DNA of 64,000 nucleotides, from positions 1-64,000 of the forward strand of contig JAFKDC010000003.1 of the NCBI GenBank assembly GCA_017255395.1, in the 5' to 3' direction. Origin of the DNA: Enemella evansiae. Lineage in GTDB: Bacteria > Pseudomonadota > Alphaproteobacteria > Rhodobacterales > Rhodobacteraceae. The notes under the pieces were generated by a model. The model had not been told where the DNA came from. It made no database searches and worked only from the letters and a program-made list of their open reading frames with translations. This document shows positions 7,882-17,201 of this stretch, one piece after another. Position numbers and translations under genes: made by a program. Numbering within the stretch: the first letter of the stretch is position 1; every line of letters starts with the position of its first letter.

Positions 7882-7907
7882 CGGGAAATGATCCCTGGGG
7901 GAAAGAC

Positions 7908-8468
7908 ATGAAGAGCGACCTGACGGTCCGCCTGGCCGGGCGTCTGTCGGAGCTGCGCGCTGCCCGTGGCTGGACGCTGGACCAACTGTCGAACGCAAGC
8001 GGCGTCAGCCGTGCGGCGCTGTCGCGGCTGGAAAACGCCGAGGTCAGCCCGTCGGCCGATGTGCTGTCCCGGCTGGCGGTCGCGCATGACATGACGCTGT
8101 CGCGACTCTTTTCACTGATCGAGGACGGCTATGCGGCGCATATCCGCCGTGACGACCAAGCGGTCTGGCGCGACGGGGAAACCGGGCTGGCCAAGCGCAT
8201 CGTCTCTCCGGCGACGGCGGCGCTGGCGGGCGAGGTTCTGGAATGCCGGATGACCCCCAACACGGAAATGATCCAGGACGCGCCCGAAGTGATCGGGCAG
8301 GAGCATCACCTGATCATGCTGACCGGCTACATGCGGGTGGAGCTGGAAGGCGAGGCCTACCAGCTGGGGCCGGGGGATGCCCTGCGCTATCGCGAGCATG
8401 GCGAAGTGAAGTTCCTGACCGCCAAGGGGCAGGGCGCCAAGTTCTATCTGTGCTCGGTGACCGCCTGA
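7908..8468 (+). CDS. XRE family regulator with C-terminal cupin domain
   Basis: A 186-aa transcriptional regulator. The helix-turn-helix domain covers residues about 8-65 (LSELRAARGWTLDQLSNASGVSRAALSRLENAEVSPSADVLSRLA). A cupin_2 small-molecule sensing domain follows at about 110-180 (GQEHHLIMLTGYMRVELEGEAYQLGPGDALRYRE). Start 7908 is chosen because a GGGGGAAAG ribosome-binding site lies just upstream and the HTH begins soon after; the frame is open further upstream to 7728 without support. It is divergent from hmuS. No adjacent target gene reveals its ligand. Confidence 0.85.
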   Translation: MKSDLTVRLAGRLSELRAARGWTLDQLSNASGVSRAALSRLENAEVSPSADVLSRLAVAHDMTLSRLFSLIEDGYAAHIRRDDQAVWRDGETGLAKRIVSPATAALAGEVLECRMTPNTEMIQDAPEVIGQEHHLIMLTGYMRVELEGEAYQLGPGDALRYREHGEVKFLTAKGQGAKFYLCSVTA

Positions 8469-8624
8469 GCGCCGGTCTCGACCGCAGGGGGGTTGACCAA
8501 AGGTAAGCACCCCGCTCACGCTCTCGTGACCAAGACTTCTGAAACAGGGGCCGTCCGGCTGCCGTGTGTATCTGCATCCGATCCCGAGGGACGGGACAAC
8601 AACAGACACATGGGAGACCAGACG

Positions 8625-9182
8625 ATGACCAAGACGATGACCCTGAGCGCCGCTGCCTTTGCGATGACCGCCCTTGCCGGTGCCGCCATGGCGCAGGACA
8701 ACCCGATGGTGGGCGGCGCCGCGATGTTCGCCGACAAGACCATTGTCGAGAACGCGGTGAACTCGGCCGATCACGAAACGCTGGTTGCCGCCGTGAAGGC
8801 CGCCGACCTCGTGGACACCCTGAACTCCGAAGGGCCGTTTACCGTCTTTGCCCCGACCGACGCGGCCTTCGACATGATTGCCGACGACAGCCTTCAGGCG
8901 CTGATGGCCCCGGAAGCGAAAGACCAGCTGGCCAAGATTCTGACCTGCCACGTCGTCGCGGCCAATGCCATGTCCGACGCCATTGCCGGAATGATCGCCG
9001 ATGACGGCGGCATGCACCCGGTTCCGACGGTGGGTGGCTGCACGCTTCAGGCCAAGATGATGGGCGACAAGATCGTGCTGACGGACGAGAACGGCCGCGA
9101 CGCGACGGTGACCATCGCCGACGTGCGCCAGTCGAACGGTGTGATCCACGTGATCGACCGCGTGCTGCTGCCGAAGCAGTAA
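8625..9182 (+). CDS. Secreted fasciclin (FAS1) domain protein
   Basis: A 185-aa exported protein. The signal peptide ends near GAAMAQ (about residue 23). One FAS1 domain covers residues about 40-183, with the H1 motif TVFAPTDAAF and the H2 motif NGVIHVIDRVLLP. Start 8625 is preceded by GGGAGA at a good distance. FAS1 proteins act in cell adhesion or surface structure; no specific role can be read here. Two Cys in the mature part (LTCHV and VGGCTL) could form a disulfide. Confidence 0.88.
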   Translation: MTKTMTLSAAAFAMTALAGAAMAQDNPMVGGAAMFADKTIVENAVNSADHETLVAAVKAADLVDTLNSEGPFTVFAPTDAAFDMIADDSLQALMAPEAKDQLAKILTCHVVAANAMSDAIAGMIADDGGMHPVPTVGGCTLQAKMMGDKIVLTDENGRDATVTIADVRQSNGVIHVIDRVLLPKQ

Positions 9183-9416
9183 GGCCGCAGGAATGCAGGG
9201 CGGGGCCCGGTTGTGTGCAAAACGAAACGGGTGATTTTCCTGCCCCGCCGTGCACGAAGCGTTGGGCGACCCCAACACGCCTGACGGAATCGTGCACGTC
9301 CCCGGCTTGCCCCCGCAGGTCGGGGGCGCTCTATTCTGAAGCAGGCCGGTGTGCCCGGCCCGCGCCGAAAACCAAGACGACGCCGAAACCGACACGCCAA
9401 AGCCAAGGAGGAGCCG

Positions 9417-9872
9417 ATGAAACGCCGCATCTTTCTGACGGGCGCCCTGGCGCTGCCCGCCCTCAGCCAACCCGCGCTTGCCGCCTTCGAGGTCAGCCGC
9501 AGCCGCGAGGAATGGCGCGCAATACTGACCGAGGCCGAGTTCCGGGTCATGCGCGAGGAAGGGACCGAACGCGCCTTCACCTCGCCCCTGAATGACGAGA
9601 AGCGCGCCGGAAGCTTCCTGTGCAAGGGCTGCGATCTGCCTCTGTATTCGTCCCGGCACAAGTTCGACAGCGGCACCGGCTGGCCCTCGTTCTGGCAGGC
9701 CCTGCCGAATGCGGTCGAGACGAAACCGGACCGCAAGCTGTTCGTGACCCGCACCGAATGCCACTGCCGCCGCTGCGGCAGCCACATGGGCCATATTTTC
9801 GATGACGGCCCGGCCCCGACCGGCAAGCGGCACTGCATCAACGGCATTGCGATGACCTTCCGCCCGGCCTGA
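9417..9872 (+). CDS. msrB: Exported peptide-methionine (R)-S-oxide reductase MsrB
   Basis: A 151-aa MsrB that reduces methionine-R-sulfoxide in proteins. It starts with a twin-arginine type leader, KRRIFLTGALALPALSQPALA, so it probably works in the periplasm. Zinc-binding pairs are C69xxC72 and C117xxC120. The catalytic Cys is C140 in GKRHCINGIAM. The family motif FDSGTGWPSFW is intact. An AAGGAGG ribosome-binding site precedes the ATG at 9417. A hairpin follows the gene at 9908-9933. Confidence 0.93.
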   Translation: MKRRIFLTGALALPALSQPALAAFEVSRSREEWRAILTEAEFRVMREEGTERAFTSPLNDEKRAGSFLCKGCDLPLYSSRHKFDSGTGWPSFWQALPNAVETKPDRKLFVTRTECHCRRCGSHMGHIFDDGPAPTGKRHCINGIAMTFRPA

Positions 9873-9907
9873 ACGGCCCGGCGCAGAGGTGACGCAGACA
9901 TGCGAAA

Positions 9908-9933
9908 GGGCACCCGGATTGCTGCGGGTGCCC
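9908..9933 (+). terminator. Hairpin after msrB
   Basis: GGGCACCCG and CGGGTGCCC form a perfect 9-bp stem with an 8-base loop, 35 bp after the msrB stop. The following bases (CTGTTCGTG) contain few T, so termination may be partial or Rho-assisted. Confidence 0.55.
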
Positions 9934-10157
9934 CTGTTCGTGAGTGGAGGAGCGCTGGGCCCTTGGTTGGAGGATTGCACGCCTTTACGATAGCTGTCTA
10001 GAAATTAATCAACCTTAGGTAGATTATTTTTGATAGTGTTCTGGCTGAAAAGGCTTTTCCGCCGTCGGAGCCAGCCTCGGCAGGGGGGCGGTCTGATGGC
10101 TTTTCCCGTCGGGGCCGATGCCCCGCCGAAAGCGCCTGAGGGTCGTCCAGAAACGGA

Positions 10158-10182
10158 AAAGGGCGGCCCCGTGGCGCCGCCC
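10158..10182 (-). terminator. Rho-independent terminator of the J-domain gene
   Basis: On the minus strand GGGCGGC pairs with GCCGCCC across an 8-base loop and is followed by TTTTCCGTTT. It lies about 85 bp beyond the stop of the J-domain gene, the expected arrangement for an intrinsic terminator. Confidence 0.7.
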
Positions 10183-10267
10183 GTCTGTCATCCAAGTCCG
10201 GCAAGGCATGGGCCGTGGCCCGGTTGGTCTGCCCTGATCCCGTGGCACGCCCTTTCCAAGCGTGGCC

Positions 10268-10894
10268 TCACTTGAAGCTGCGCGAGTCCTTGATCTGATC
10301 CCAGGCCCAGACAACCTCTTGCAGCTGTTCTTCCTGGCTGCGGTCGCCGCCGTTCATGTCCGGGTGCAGCACCTTGATGAGTTTCTTGTAGGCCTTGCGG
10401 ATCTCGACCTTGGTAAGCGCATCCTCCGCTTCGAGGATCTCCAGCGCGCGCTTCTCGGTCGGGGGCAGCTTGCGCCCGCCGCCGGGCTTCTGCCGCCCGG
10501 GATTGCGCGTGGCATTGTCGCCCAGCACCTGATGCGGGTCCTCGATCCCCAGACGCGCCCAGGCCTTGGCCTCGGGGTCGCGCCATTCCTTGGTCTTGCG
10601 CTCCCAGACCTTGTCGGCGCTTTCCTGCGCGTTCATCTCGGCCTCGGTCTTGCCCTCGAAGAACGACCACTTGGCATTGTACTCGCGCACGTGGTCCCGG
10701 CAGAACCAGTAGAAGTCATCCAGAACGTCCGGTGCCTTGGGCGCACGGAACTTGCCTGCTTCTTCGCAGCCGGGGTGGTCGCAAACGCGGGTGGAGGTTT
10801 CGGACTCGCCGGTCATGCTCTTGCGTCCACGCGGGTTTTTTTTCTTCGCGGACTTCACGGACATGTCGAACCCGAAGGGATCTGATCTGCTCAT
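10268..10894 (-). CDS. J-domain (DnaJ-like) protein
   Basis: A 208-aa protein with a C-terminal J domain: residues about 150-205 contain LEILEAEDALTKVEIRKAYKKLIKVLHPDMNGGD with an intact HPD. The N-terminal half has a conserved CDHPGCEEAGKFRAPK...FYWFCRDHVREYNAKW region with Cys/His that could bind metal. It is the J-domain type common next to bolA in Rhodobacteraceae. Such proteins recruit DnaK; the client is unknown. Start 10894 (MSRSDPFGFD) has GAGGTGC upstream. The gene is divergent from bolA, with 73 bp between starts. Confidence 0.85.
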   Translation of the reverse strand: MSRSDPFGFDMSVKSAKKKNPRGRKSMTGESETSTRVCDHPGCEEAGKFRAPKAPDVLDDFYWFCRDHVREYNAKWSFFEGKTEAEMNAQESADKVWERKTKEWRDPEAKAWARLGIEDPHQVLGDNATRNPGRQKPGGGRKLPPTEKRALEILEAEDALTKVEIRKAYKKLIKVLHPDMNGGDRSQEEQLQEVVWAWDQIKDSRSFK

Positions 10895-10967
10895 AAGGCA
10901 CCTCTTCTCGACTCGGACGCCAGAGCATAGACTATCTGCGAGGCAATGACAGGGGGCAGACCGTAAA

Positions 10968-11222
10968 ATGTCACGAGCAGAAGAAATGCGCCGAAAGCTG
11001 GAAGAGGCCTTTGCGCCGACCCGGCTGGATATCCGCAACGACAGCGAGCGTCACGCGTCCCATGCGGGCTATGACGGCACCGGCGAAAGCCATTTTCACG
11101 TCACGATCCGCGCGCCGGGTTTCGCGGGGCAAAGCCGTGTCGCCCGGCATCGCGCCATGCATGCGGCGCTGGGGGATCTGACGACGCGCATCCACGCGCT
11201 GTCCTTCGATATCGACGCCTGA
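10968..11222 (+). CDS. BolA family protein
   Basis: An 84-aa BolA-like protein. The family core SHFHVTIRAPGFAGQSRVARHRAMHAAL contains the conserved His used with monothiol glutaredoxins to bind iron-sulfur clusters. The RVARHR element matches BolA rather than IbaG. It is short and complete for the family. It is transcribed away from the J-domain gene. Confidence 0.9.
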   Translation: MSRAEEMRRKLEEAFAPTRLDIRNDSERHASHAGYDGTGESHFHVTIRAPGFAGQSRVARHRAMHAALGDLTTRIHALSFDIDA

Positions 11223-11678
11223 TGCGGCATTATCCGTGACGGCCCTCCGCCCGAAAGAACAGCGCGGCGGAGGGGTGTCGGGAGTGTCGTTCATGAGGCG
11301 CAAAACGGCGGGGGCCACATCGGACCCCGGTACCCGCGGCCTGTCCGCGGGTCTGGCCCGGGCGATGGGCAGGCTGGCTTGTGTTCGCATCACATGGCCG
11401 GAGCGGTGGCAGGGCTGGGGGGAACCGACCGGAATAAGGGGCGGGGCCTTGCGGCCGCGCCCCCGATGTGTCGAAAAAGGTTCAAAAACCCCCGGTACAA
11501 TCCTTGGTCGTGACGCCCCGAGCAATCCTGAGGCTGGGCTTCCGTCAATCCGAAAGCCTTGACCATACGTTAACACGGGCTAAGACAGTTTGTCAGTATG
11601 GGAATCCTGACCCGGCGTCAGCCAAACGCAAATTCTGCGTGATTGCAGTGCGCCAAGAGGCAGGTCGGGGCGCGTGGG
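11223..11678. other. Gene-free stretch between bolA and a small membrane-protein pair
   Basis: These 456 bp carry no supported gene. Open frames here lack ribosome-binding sites and family features. A weak promoter-like pair, TTGACC at 11559 and TAAGAC at 11581, points right, but the next genes are on the minus strand, so any transcript would be non-coding. I see no terminator for bolA with a T-run. Confidence 0.35.
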
Positions 11679-11813
11679 TCACTCAGCAGGGTGAGAGGGG
11701 CGCTTGCTGTCCAGCCAGCCGTCGATGCGGCGGGTTTCGCGTTTCAGCAGCACGATGCCAAGGCCCACGACGGCGAAGGCAATCAGCGGGATCGCGATCT
11801 CGAAGCCTGTCAT
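11679..11813 (-). CDS. 44-aa single-span membrane protein
   Basis: A very short gene: MTGFEIAIPLIAFAVVGLGI starts a single membrane span, followed by a basic LLKRETRRIDGWLDSKR tail that should face the cytoplasm. Its ATG overlaps the stop of the 77-aa gene upstream (ATGA), which supports translation. I do not recognise the family. It ends the gatB-side minus-strand group. Confidence 0.6.
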   Translation of the reverse strand: MTGFEIAIPLIAFAVVGLGIVLLKRETRRIDGWLDSKRPSHPAE

Positions 11814-12043
11814 TCCGGTCTCTCCTTGCGCAGCATGCCCAGAATATAGTGCGAAAGCCCGTGCAATGCCAGTCCGGCAAGGCCCCAGCCTATGGTCAGA
11901 GAGTTTACGTGCAGTGAATTTTCGGTCAAGGGCCGCAGGATCGCAAAGCCGATCAGGCCCAGAGCGACCGCATTGGCAAAGCCCGCCAGCAGCTTGACGC
12001 GCTCGTTATGGACCATAAGCGTGTCGCGCAGGCGGGGGGGCAT
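11810..12043 (-). CDS. 77-aa two-span membrane protein, unknown
   Basis: A small protein with two hydrophobic segments: VKLLAGFANAVALGLIGFAILRPL and SLTIGWGLAGLALHGLSHYILGML, with charged ends. It follows gatB by 48 bp and overlaps the next 44-aa gene by 4 bp, so the two probably form a small membrane pair. I do not recognise a family. The start could be MVHNER at 12016 instead of 12043. Confidence 0.65.
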   Translation of the reverse strand: MPPRLRDTLMVHNERVKLLAGFANAVALGLIGFAILRPLTENSLHVNSLTIGWGLAGLALHGLSHYILGMLRKERPE

Positions 12044-12091
12044 GTCACGGCCCCCGCCGGATCGCAGCCACCACGCGGCGGCAGGCCGGGG

Positions 12092-13609
12092 TCATGCCTC
12101 GGCCAGCTTCTTCGCCACCAGCTCGTTCACCGCCTTGGGGTTGGCCTTGCCGCCCGTGGCCTTCATCACCTGACCGACGAACCAGCCCGCCAGCTTGGGG
12201 TTCTGCTTGGCCTTCTCGACCTGCGCGGGGTTGGCGGCGATGATCTCGTCCACCGCGGCCTCGATGGCGCCGGTGTCGGTGACCTGCTTCATGCCGCGCG
12301 CCTCGGCGATCTCTTCGGGGTTGCCGCCCTCGGTATAGACGATCTCGAAGAGGTCCTTGGCCATCTTGCCCGAAATCGTGTCGGCCTTGATCAGGCGGAT
12401 CACCCCGGCCAGCTGGTCCGGCGACACGGGGCTGTCCTCGATGCCTTTGTCGTCCTTCTTCAGACGACCGAAGAGTTCGTTGATGACCCAGTTGGCGGCC
12501 AGCTTGCCGTCACCGGCGCCCGCCGCGACCTTTTCGAAGAAATCGGCGTTCACCACCTCGGCGGTCAGCACGCCCGCGTCGTAATCCGACAGGCCGAAGT
12601 CCTTGACGAAACGCGCCTTCTTCTCGTCCGGCAGTTCCGGCAGCGAGGCGGCGATGTCATCGACCCAGCCCTGCTCGATCTCCAGCGGCAGCAGGTCGGG
12701 GCAGGGGAAGTAGCGGTAGTCATGCGCCTCTTCCTTGGACCGCATCGACCGCGTCTCGTTCTTGTCGGGATCGTACAGGCGGGTTTCCTGATCGACGGTG
12801 CCGCCGTTCTCGACGATGGCGATCTGGCGCTTGGCTTCGACGTCGATGGCCATCTGGATGAAGCGCATCGAGTTCATGTTCTTGATCTCGCAGCGCGTGC
12901 CGAGATGGCTGAAATCCTGCGTTTCCTGATACTTCTCGTACTGGCCGGGCCGACAGATCGAGACGTTGACGTCGGCGCGCAGGTTGCCGTTCTGCATATT
13001 GCCGTCGCAGGTGCCGAGATAGCGCAGGATCTGGCGCAGCTTGGCAATATAGGCGGCGGCCTCTTCCGGGCCACGGATGTCGGGGCGGCTGACGATTTCC
13101 ATCAGCGCGACGCCGGTGCGGTTGAGATCGACGAAGGACATGTTCGGGTCCATGTCGTGGATCGACTTGCCGGCGTCCTGCTCGACGTGGATGCGCTCGA
13201 TCCGCACCTTGCGGGCGATGCCCGGCTCCATGTCGACGATGATCTCGCCCTCGCCCACCAGCGGGTGGTACAGCTGCGAAATCTGGTAGCCCTGCGGCAG
13301 GTCGGGGTAGAAGTAGTTCTTGCGGTCGAAGGCGGATTTCAGGTTGATCGCCGCCTTCAGGCCAAGGCCCGTGCGCACCGCCTGCTCGATGCAGTATTCG
13401 TTGATGACGGGCAGCATGCCGGGCATCGCCGCGTCCACGAAGGAGACGTTGGAGTTCGGCTCGGCGCCGAATTTCGTCGAGGCGCCCGAGAAGAGTTTCG
13501 CCTGAGAGGCCACCTGTGCGTGGATCTCCATCCCGATGACCAGTTCCCAGTCGTGCTTTGCGCCCGCGATTACCTTGGGTTTCGGGGTCTCGAATGTCAG
13601 GTCCAGCAT
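12092..13609 (-). CDS. gatB: Aspartyl/glutamyl-tRNA amidotransferase subunit B
   Basis: A 505-aa GatB, the kinase/tRNA-binding subunit of GatCAB, which converts Glu-tRNA(Gln) (and Asp-tRNA(Asn)) to the amidated form. Family signatures are [32 protein letters not shown] and [11 protein letters not shown]; the C-terminal tail domain (about residues 400-505) is complete. Start 13609 ([10 protein letters not shown]) is chosen because homology begins there; upstream sequence in frame is shadow. gatA and gatC are not in the window. Confidence 0.96.
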   Translation of the reverse strand: MLDLTFETPKPKVIAGAKHDWELVIGMEIHAQVASQAKLFSGASTKFGAEPNSNVSFVDAAMPGMLPVINEYCIEQAVRTGLGLKAAINLKSAFDRKNYFYPDLPQGYQISQLYHPLVGEGEIIVDMEPGIARKVRIERIHVEQDAGKSIHDMDPNMSFVDLNRTGVALMEIVSRPDIRGPEEAAAYIAKLRQILRYLGTCDGNMQNGNLRADVNVSICRPGQYEKYQETQDFSHLGTRCEIKNMNSMRFIQMAIDVEAKRQIAIVENGGTVDQETRLYDPDKNETRSMRSKEEAHDYRYFPCPDLLPLEIEQGWVDDIAASLPELPDEKKARFVKDFGLSDYDAGVLTAEVVNADFFEKVAAGAGDGKLAANWVINELFGRLKKDDKGIEDSPVSPDQLAGVIRLIKADTISGKMAKDLFEIVYTEGGNPEEIAEARGMKQVTDTGAIEAAVDEIIAANPAQVEKAKQNPKLAGWFVGQVMKATGGKANPKAVNELVAKKLAEA

Positions 13610-13766
13610 GGCCGCCTCTCGTCTCGGATTTGGCAAGCGGTCTACTGCGCGGGGACGCTCTGGGCAAGGGGCAGGGCAGCGCCAGCGCGGCGGGCCCTGC
13701 GCATTTGGCGCCGATAGGAGCAGAGCGCCCATGAACGCTGTCCTCGGCGCCCGCCAGACCGCCCGG

Positions 13767-15011
13767 TCAGCCGTCGCGCAGCAGGCTTATACCATCGGGG
13801 CCGAAGACAAGGCGGCGGCCGGACACCAGCGCCGGGGCGTAGAATTCCGCAAGGCTGGACATGGCACGGATGCGGCCCCGCCGGACCAGATCCTCTGCCT
13901 CGGCTTCGGCGGGATGCGCGCGCCCCGGCATCGGTGCAAGGGCCCAGACGCGCGGGTGCAGCGCGCGCAGGTGGTCCTGCGCGATCCAGCCGAGACTGTC
14001 GGCGATGCGGCGGCGTGCGCTGCCGGTCCTGGCAGGGCCGCCCATGGTCAGGCCCGCGAAGGCGGCCAGCCGGTTGGCCATGTGCTGGCCCGGCTGGCGG
14101 GCGAGGATGTCGTGCAGCCCCTCGGCGAAGTACTCGGCATCCAGACGCCGCTCGGCGCCCGCGTCGGCCTCCAGCGCGCCGATATAGACCCATGCGTAGC
14201 CGCCCGCGCCCCAGAGGTCGCGGGTGCGTTCGGCGGTGCGGCGGGCCTGCCGTTCCAGCATTTCCCAGCTGCCAAAGGCGGCGGGCCGCATGGCGCGGCC
14301 CAAGGCCGTGTAATGACCGGCTGCAAGGGGGGCGAGGTCGATCAGATCCTCGAAATCGTCGGCGGCGCGCAGGCCGGGCCGGGGGGCGGCCTCGAGCAGG
14401 GCGCAGCGCACCTCGGCCCATGCCGGCGATTCGCATTCGAAGGGGTCGTAGCGGTCCGCCAGCCCGGCGGCGCGGCGCATGTGCCAGTCATAGGCGTCTC
14501 TCCGCTGAGGCGACAGGGCGCCCGGCGGCGAGGCGCCGCGCCAGTTCCGGGCCAGATCGACATGGGCCATGGCGGCGACAAAGGCGGTGGCCGGACAGTC
14601 CGGCTGTTCCTCCATGGCGAGGTCGAGGGCGGCAAGAACGGTGCGGGTGCGGCGCGGTTCCGTGCGCTGCACGGCGCCATGGGCGGCGGCCATCACATCG
14701 GCCCGCGCACCGCTGGCAAGAAGCCCTGCCACCGGCAGCAGGCCGGGGGTCATGTGGCGTTCGCGCTCGGCGGTGTAAAACTCTGCCGCAAGCCTGTCCC
14801 ATGCATCCTGCCGGGCCAGAAAACGCCCCCGTGACAGGTGTTTGTCCCGGGCTGCGGTTTCGGGGCAGGGGTCGCAGACCGGGATCTCCACCCGTGGCCG
14901 CAGCGGCCCGAGGCCCGTTGCACCGGCGCTGCGGCGTGCGCCTGCCTTTGGTTGGGCCGGTCGGTTCCGGGCTGTGCGAAGGACGGAGGCGGTGGTGGAA
15001 AAGGGTCGCAT
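13767..15011 (-). CDS. Unrecognised 414-aa protein
   Basis: A long reading frame with consistent coding character: a VDLARNWRG...[37 protein letters not shown] middle and a [56 protein letters not shown] end. It is rich in Trp, Ala and Arg with helical segments that could be TPR-like, and has no clear signal peptide or membrane span. I do not recognise a family. Start 15011 (MRPFSTT) is a guess: the frame is open to 15185. It lies between gatB and a transglycosylase gene, divergent from the latter. Confidence 0.6.
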   Translation of the reverse strand: MRPFSTTASVLRTARNRPAQPKAGARRSAGATGLGPLRPRVEIPVCDPCPETAARDKHLSRGRFLARQDAWDRLAAEFYTAERERHMTPGLLPVAGLLASGARADVMAAAHGAVQRTEPRRTRTVLAALDLAMEEQPDCPATAFVAAMAHVDLARNWRGASPPGALSPQRRDAYDWHMRRAAGLADRYDPFECESPAWAEVRCALLEAAPRPGLRAADDFEDLIDLAPLAAGHYTALGRAMRPAAFGSWEMLERQARRTAERTRDLWGAGGYAWVYIGALEADAGAERRLDAEYFAEGLHDILARQPGQHMANRLAAFAGLTMGGPARTGSARRRIADSLGWIAQDHLRALHPRVWALAPMPGRAHPAEAEAEDLVRRGRIRAMSSLAEFYAPALVSGRRLVFGPDGISLLRDG

Positions 15012-15233
15012 GAAGGCGCTACTCGGACAGGAACTTCGCCCTTCAAAATGCCCCGCCACTGTGACCAAAAGGCGGCGCGTTCCGGGAATTGCCCGGGCCT
15101 TCCTTCCGGCCCCTTCGCGCCCCTGTTCGCGCGCCGGCACAGGTCGTTTCGACAGCTTGCACACTGGCCCGCCCCGTTGCGACAAATTACATCACTTGCA
15201 ACAAGAGCCACTTCATAGCAGCTTGCCGGGATC

Positions 15234-16040
15234 ATGATGCGTATAGCTGCCATACTATTCACGCTTCTCGCTGCTCCGGCCTCGGCCAACTCGGTTCAGA
15301 CCCCTCTGGCCCCGCTGCCAGAACCTGAAGCGATTGTGCCGCAGGTGTCCGAGCAAGCGGTGAAGACGTCGCTTCGCCCGGTTGCCCGCCGGATGGTCAT
15401 CCCCGCCGCCCGCTGGGACAAGACCTCTGGCCGGAAAAGCTGGACCCTTGCCACCCTCTCTGCGCTGAAGACCCATGCCACGGTCCTGCCCGACATCGTG
15501 CCGCGCGACATCGCCGAATACTGCCCGGCCTACCCCCACGCCCCCCGCGAAGTGCGCGAGGCCTTCTGGGTCGGCCTGACGTCGGCGCTGGCCTGGCACG
15601 AGAGCACGCACCGCCCCGGTGCCGTCGGTGGTGGCGGAAAGTGGTACGGGCTGACGCAGATCCTGCCCGCCACGGCGCGCGGCTATGGCTGCAAGGCGCG
15701 CAGTGGCGAGGCGCTGAAGGACCCCGAGGACAATCTTTCCTGCGCGCTCAGGATCATGGCCAAGACGGTCAAGCGCGACCGCGTGATCAGCGCCGGGATG
15801 CGCGGCGTGGCCGCCGACTGGGGCCCGTTCCACTCCGCCAAGAAACGCGCCGACATGAAGGCATGGACCCGCAAGCAACCCTATTGCTCTGGGCTGTTTT
15901 CCTCGCTGAAGCCGGTGGCGCGCCCCGATCACATCGGGCCGGAGCCGCAGAGCCCCGCCGCCCGGCCCGAGATGATCGCGAAGAAGCCCGGGCTGAACGC
16001 GGCAGAGATCATCTCGACCCAGTCTCACGCGCGGTTCTGA
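15234..16040 (+). CDS. Lytic transglycosylase (SLT domain), exported
   Basis: A 268-aa periplasmic enzyme predicted to cleave peptidoglycan glycan strands. A signal peptide covers residues 1-18 (LLAAPASA). The SLT domain lies at about 105-200. The catalytic Glu is E123 in ALAWHESTHRPGAV, followed by WYGLTQILPATARGYGC, the expected G-L-x-Q-x-x-P element. Two pairs of Cys suggest disulfides. The C-terminal 60 residues are Pro-rich and low in complexity. A strong bidirectional terminator follows. Confidence 0.88.
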   Translation: MMRIAAILFTLLAAPASANSVQTPLAPLPEPEAIVPQVSEQAVKTSLRPVARRMVIPAARWDKTSGRKSWTLATLSALKTHATVLPDIVPRDIAEYCPAYPHAPREVREAFWVGLTSALAWHESTHRPGAVGGGGKWYGLTQILPATARGYGCKARSGEALKDPEDNLSCALRIMAKTVKRDRVISAGMRGVAADWGPFHSAKKRADMKAWTRKQPYCSGLFSSLKPVARPDHIGPEPQSPAARPEMIAKKPGLNAAEIISTQSHARF

Positions 16041-16071
16041 CGCCCGTCGGACAGGTCGGACAGGACACAAG

Positions 16072-16108
16072 GAAAAGGCCGCGCCCCGGGAAGGAGCGCG
16101 GCCTTTTC
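16072..16108. terminator. Bidirectional terminator between convergent genes
   Basis: GAAAAGGCCGCGC and GCGCGGCCTTTTC form a perfect 13-bp stem with an 11-base loop. The A/T ends give a T-run on both strands. It can serve the transglycosylase (plus) and the acyltransferase (minus), which end on either side. Confidence 0.8.
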
Positions 16109-16211
16109 GCCTTTGGCGGTCGGGTGCGCGGCGACAGCCCTGTGGGCCTGTTTCGGCTCGGTTGGATCGAAACGCGCCGTCAGAGCGCTTCGCTTCACGT
16201 CGGGAAGAGCG

Positions 16212-17075
16212 TCAGACCTTCAGCCAGCTTGGGCGGCGGGTGGCATCGACCAGCGACAGCCCGGTTCCCTTCGGTCCGCCAAGGGCCAGCGTGGCGCGGC
16301 GCAGCATCTCGATCCCGTCCTCGGATTTCGCCGGCAGGGCCGAGGCGGAAATCGGTTCGCCGACCCGCACGAGGAAGGGCTGGCGCGCCTTGTTCAGCGT
16401 CTCGTGGAACAGGGTGATGTCCCGCAGGGTCGGGTGGATCAGGTCGAAGAGGTAGAACAGCACCGAATTCCGCGCGCGGATGTTGATCGGGATCACCGGC
16501 AGGTCGAACTTGCGGGCGATCATCGCGGCAGAGGCCATCCACGGGCGTTCGTACAGCCGCAGGCCGCGCCGTTTCGCCAGCCGCCCCGAAGGGAAGATCA
16601 CGCCCAGCCGGCCCTCGGCCACCGCGCGGCGGGTATAGGCCATGGTCTCGCGGGTCTTGCCGTGGCTGCGCTTGTCCTTGCGCCATTCCACCGGGGCAAT
16701 CATCGCGTCAAGCTGCGGAACCGCGCGGACGATGTCGTGGTTGGCAAAGAAATAGGCGTCGGGCCGGACCTGCCGCAGGATATGATACAGAATGATGCCG
16801 TCGGCGATGCCCGTGGGATGGTTGGCCACCACAAGCGCCGGTCCGTGCGAGGGCAGGTTGCCCAGCCCCGAGACCTCGACCTCGTCGGACAGCATGTCGC
16901 CCATCACCGCCATCAGTTCCTGCGCGGGCAGATGGTCGACCGAGGAGCCGATTTCCAGCGTCTTCTCGTAGCTGAGAAGGCGGTACAGTGCCGCGCGCAA
17001 GAGACGGGTGCCCGGGCGGTCCGCAAACAGCCAGGGGGCGCGTTCCTCGATCAGGGGGTCGATGCGGTCTTTCAT
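16212..17075 (-). CDS. PlsC-type lysophospholipid/ornithine-lipid acyltransferase
   Basis: A 287-aa acyltransferase of the LPLAT superfamily. The acceptor-site motif NHPTGIADG (N85-H86...D92) and the second motif FPSGRLAKR are intact. The spacing between His and Asp is that of the HPxGxxDG group (putative hemolysin/ornithine-lipid acyltransferase type) rather than classical HX4D. It has no strong transmembrane segment. It is likely to transfer acyl groups to a lysolipid at the inner membrane; the exact acceptor cannot be told. Confidence 0.8.
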   Translation of the reverse strand: MKDRIDPLIEERAPWLFADRPGTRLLRAALYRLLSYEKTLEIGSSVDHLPAQELMAVMGDMLSDEVEVSGLGNLPSHGPALVVANHPTGIADGIILYHILRQVRPDAYFFANHDIVRAVPQLDAMIAPVEWRKDKRSHGKTRETMAYTRRAVAEGRLGVIFPSGRLAKRRGLRLYERPWMASAAMIARKFDLPVIPINIRARNSVLFYLFDLIHPTLRDITLFHETLNKARQPFLVRVGEPISASALPAKSEDGIEMLRRATLALGGPKGTGLSLVDATRRPSWLKV

Positions 17076-17201
17076 ATCACTGGCCCAAGATCACGATTCG
17101 GTATCATACGGATGACAGGCGCGCCGTCATGGCTAGTCTAGCCGACTTAACGATTTAAGCCACACACCCGCGGAAGCAATGGGCAAACATACGCGCACCG
17201 C

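Larger units (their letters stand above)
7534..7907. other. Divergent control region between hmuS and the XRE-cupin gene
   Basis: A 374-bp gene-free stretch holding promoters in both directions. Next to hmuS it carries an AT-rich dyad (7603-7623). Next to the regulator it carries ATCCCG-N9-CGGGAT at 7861-7881 and a GGGGGAAAG ribosome-binding site at 7897-7905. I see no gene or small RNA in the middle part. Confidence 0.5.
9873..10267. other. Convergent intergenic region msrB / J-domain gene
   Basis: No gene is supported in these 395 bp. It holds two terminators (9908-9933 and 10158-10182) and, between them, an AT-rich island at about 9985-10045 that contrasts sharply with the GC-rich surroundings. 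The island could be a promoter for an untranslated RNA, but no transcript boundary can be seen. Confidence 0.4.

Noticed and set aside
8540-8580. GAAAC...CGTGT pattern upstream of the fasciclin gene as an EcfG/RpoE-type promoter
   Set aside because: Spacing and -10 element do not fit a known consensus well, and such short matches are frequent in this composition.
11236-11562. Plus-strand open frame after bolA
   Set aside because: No ribosome-binding site, low-complexity Arg/Gly composition and no recognisable family.
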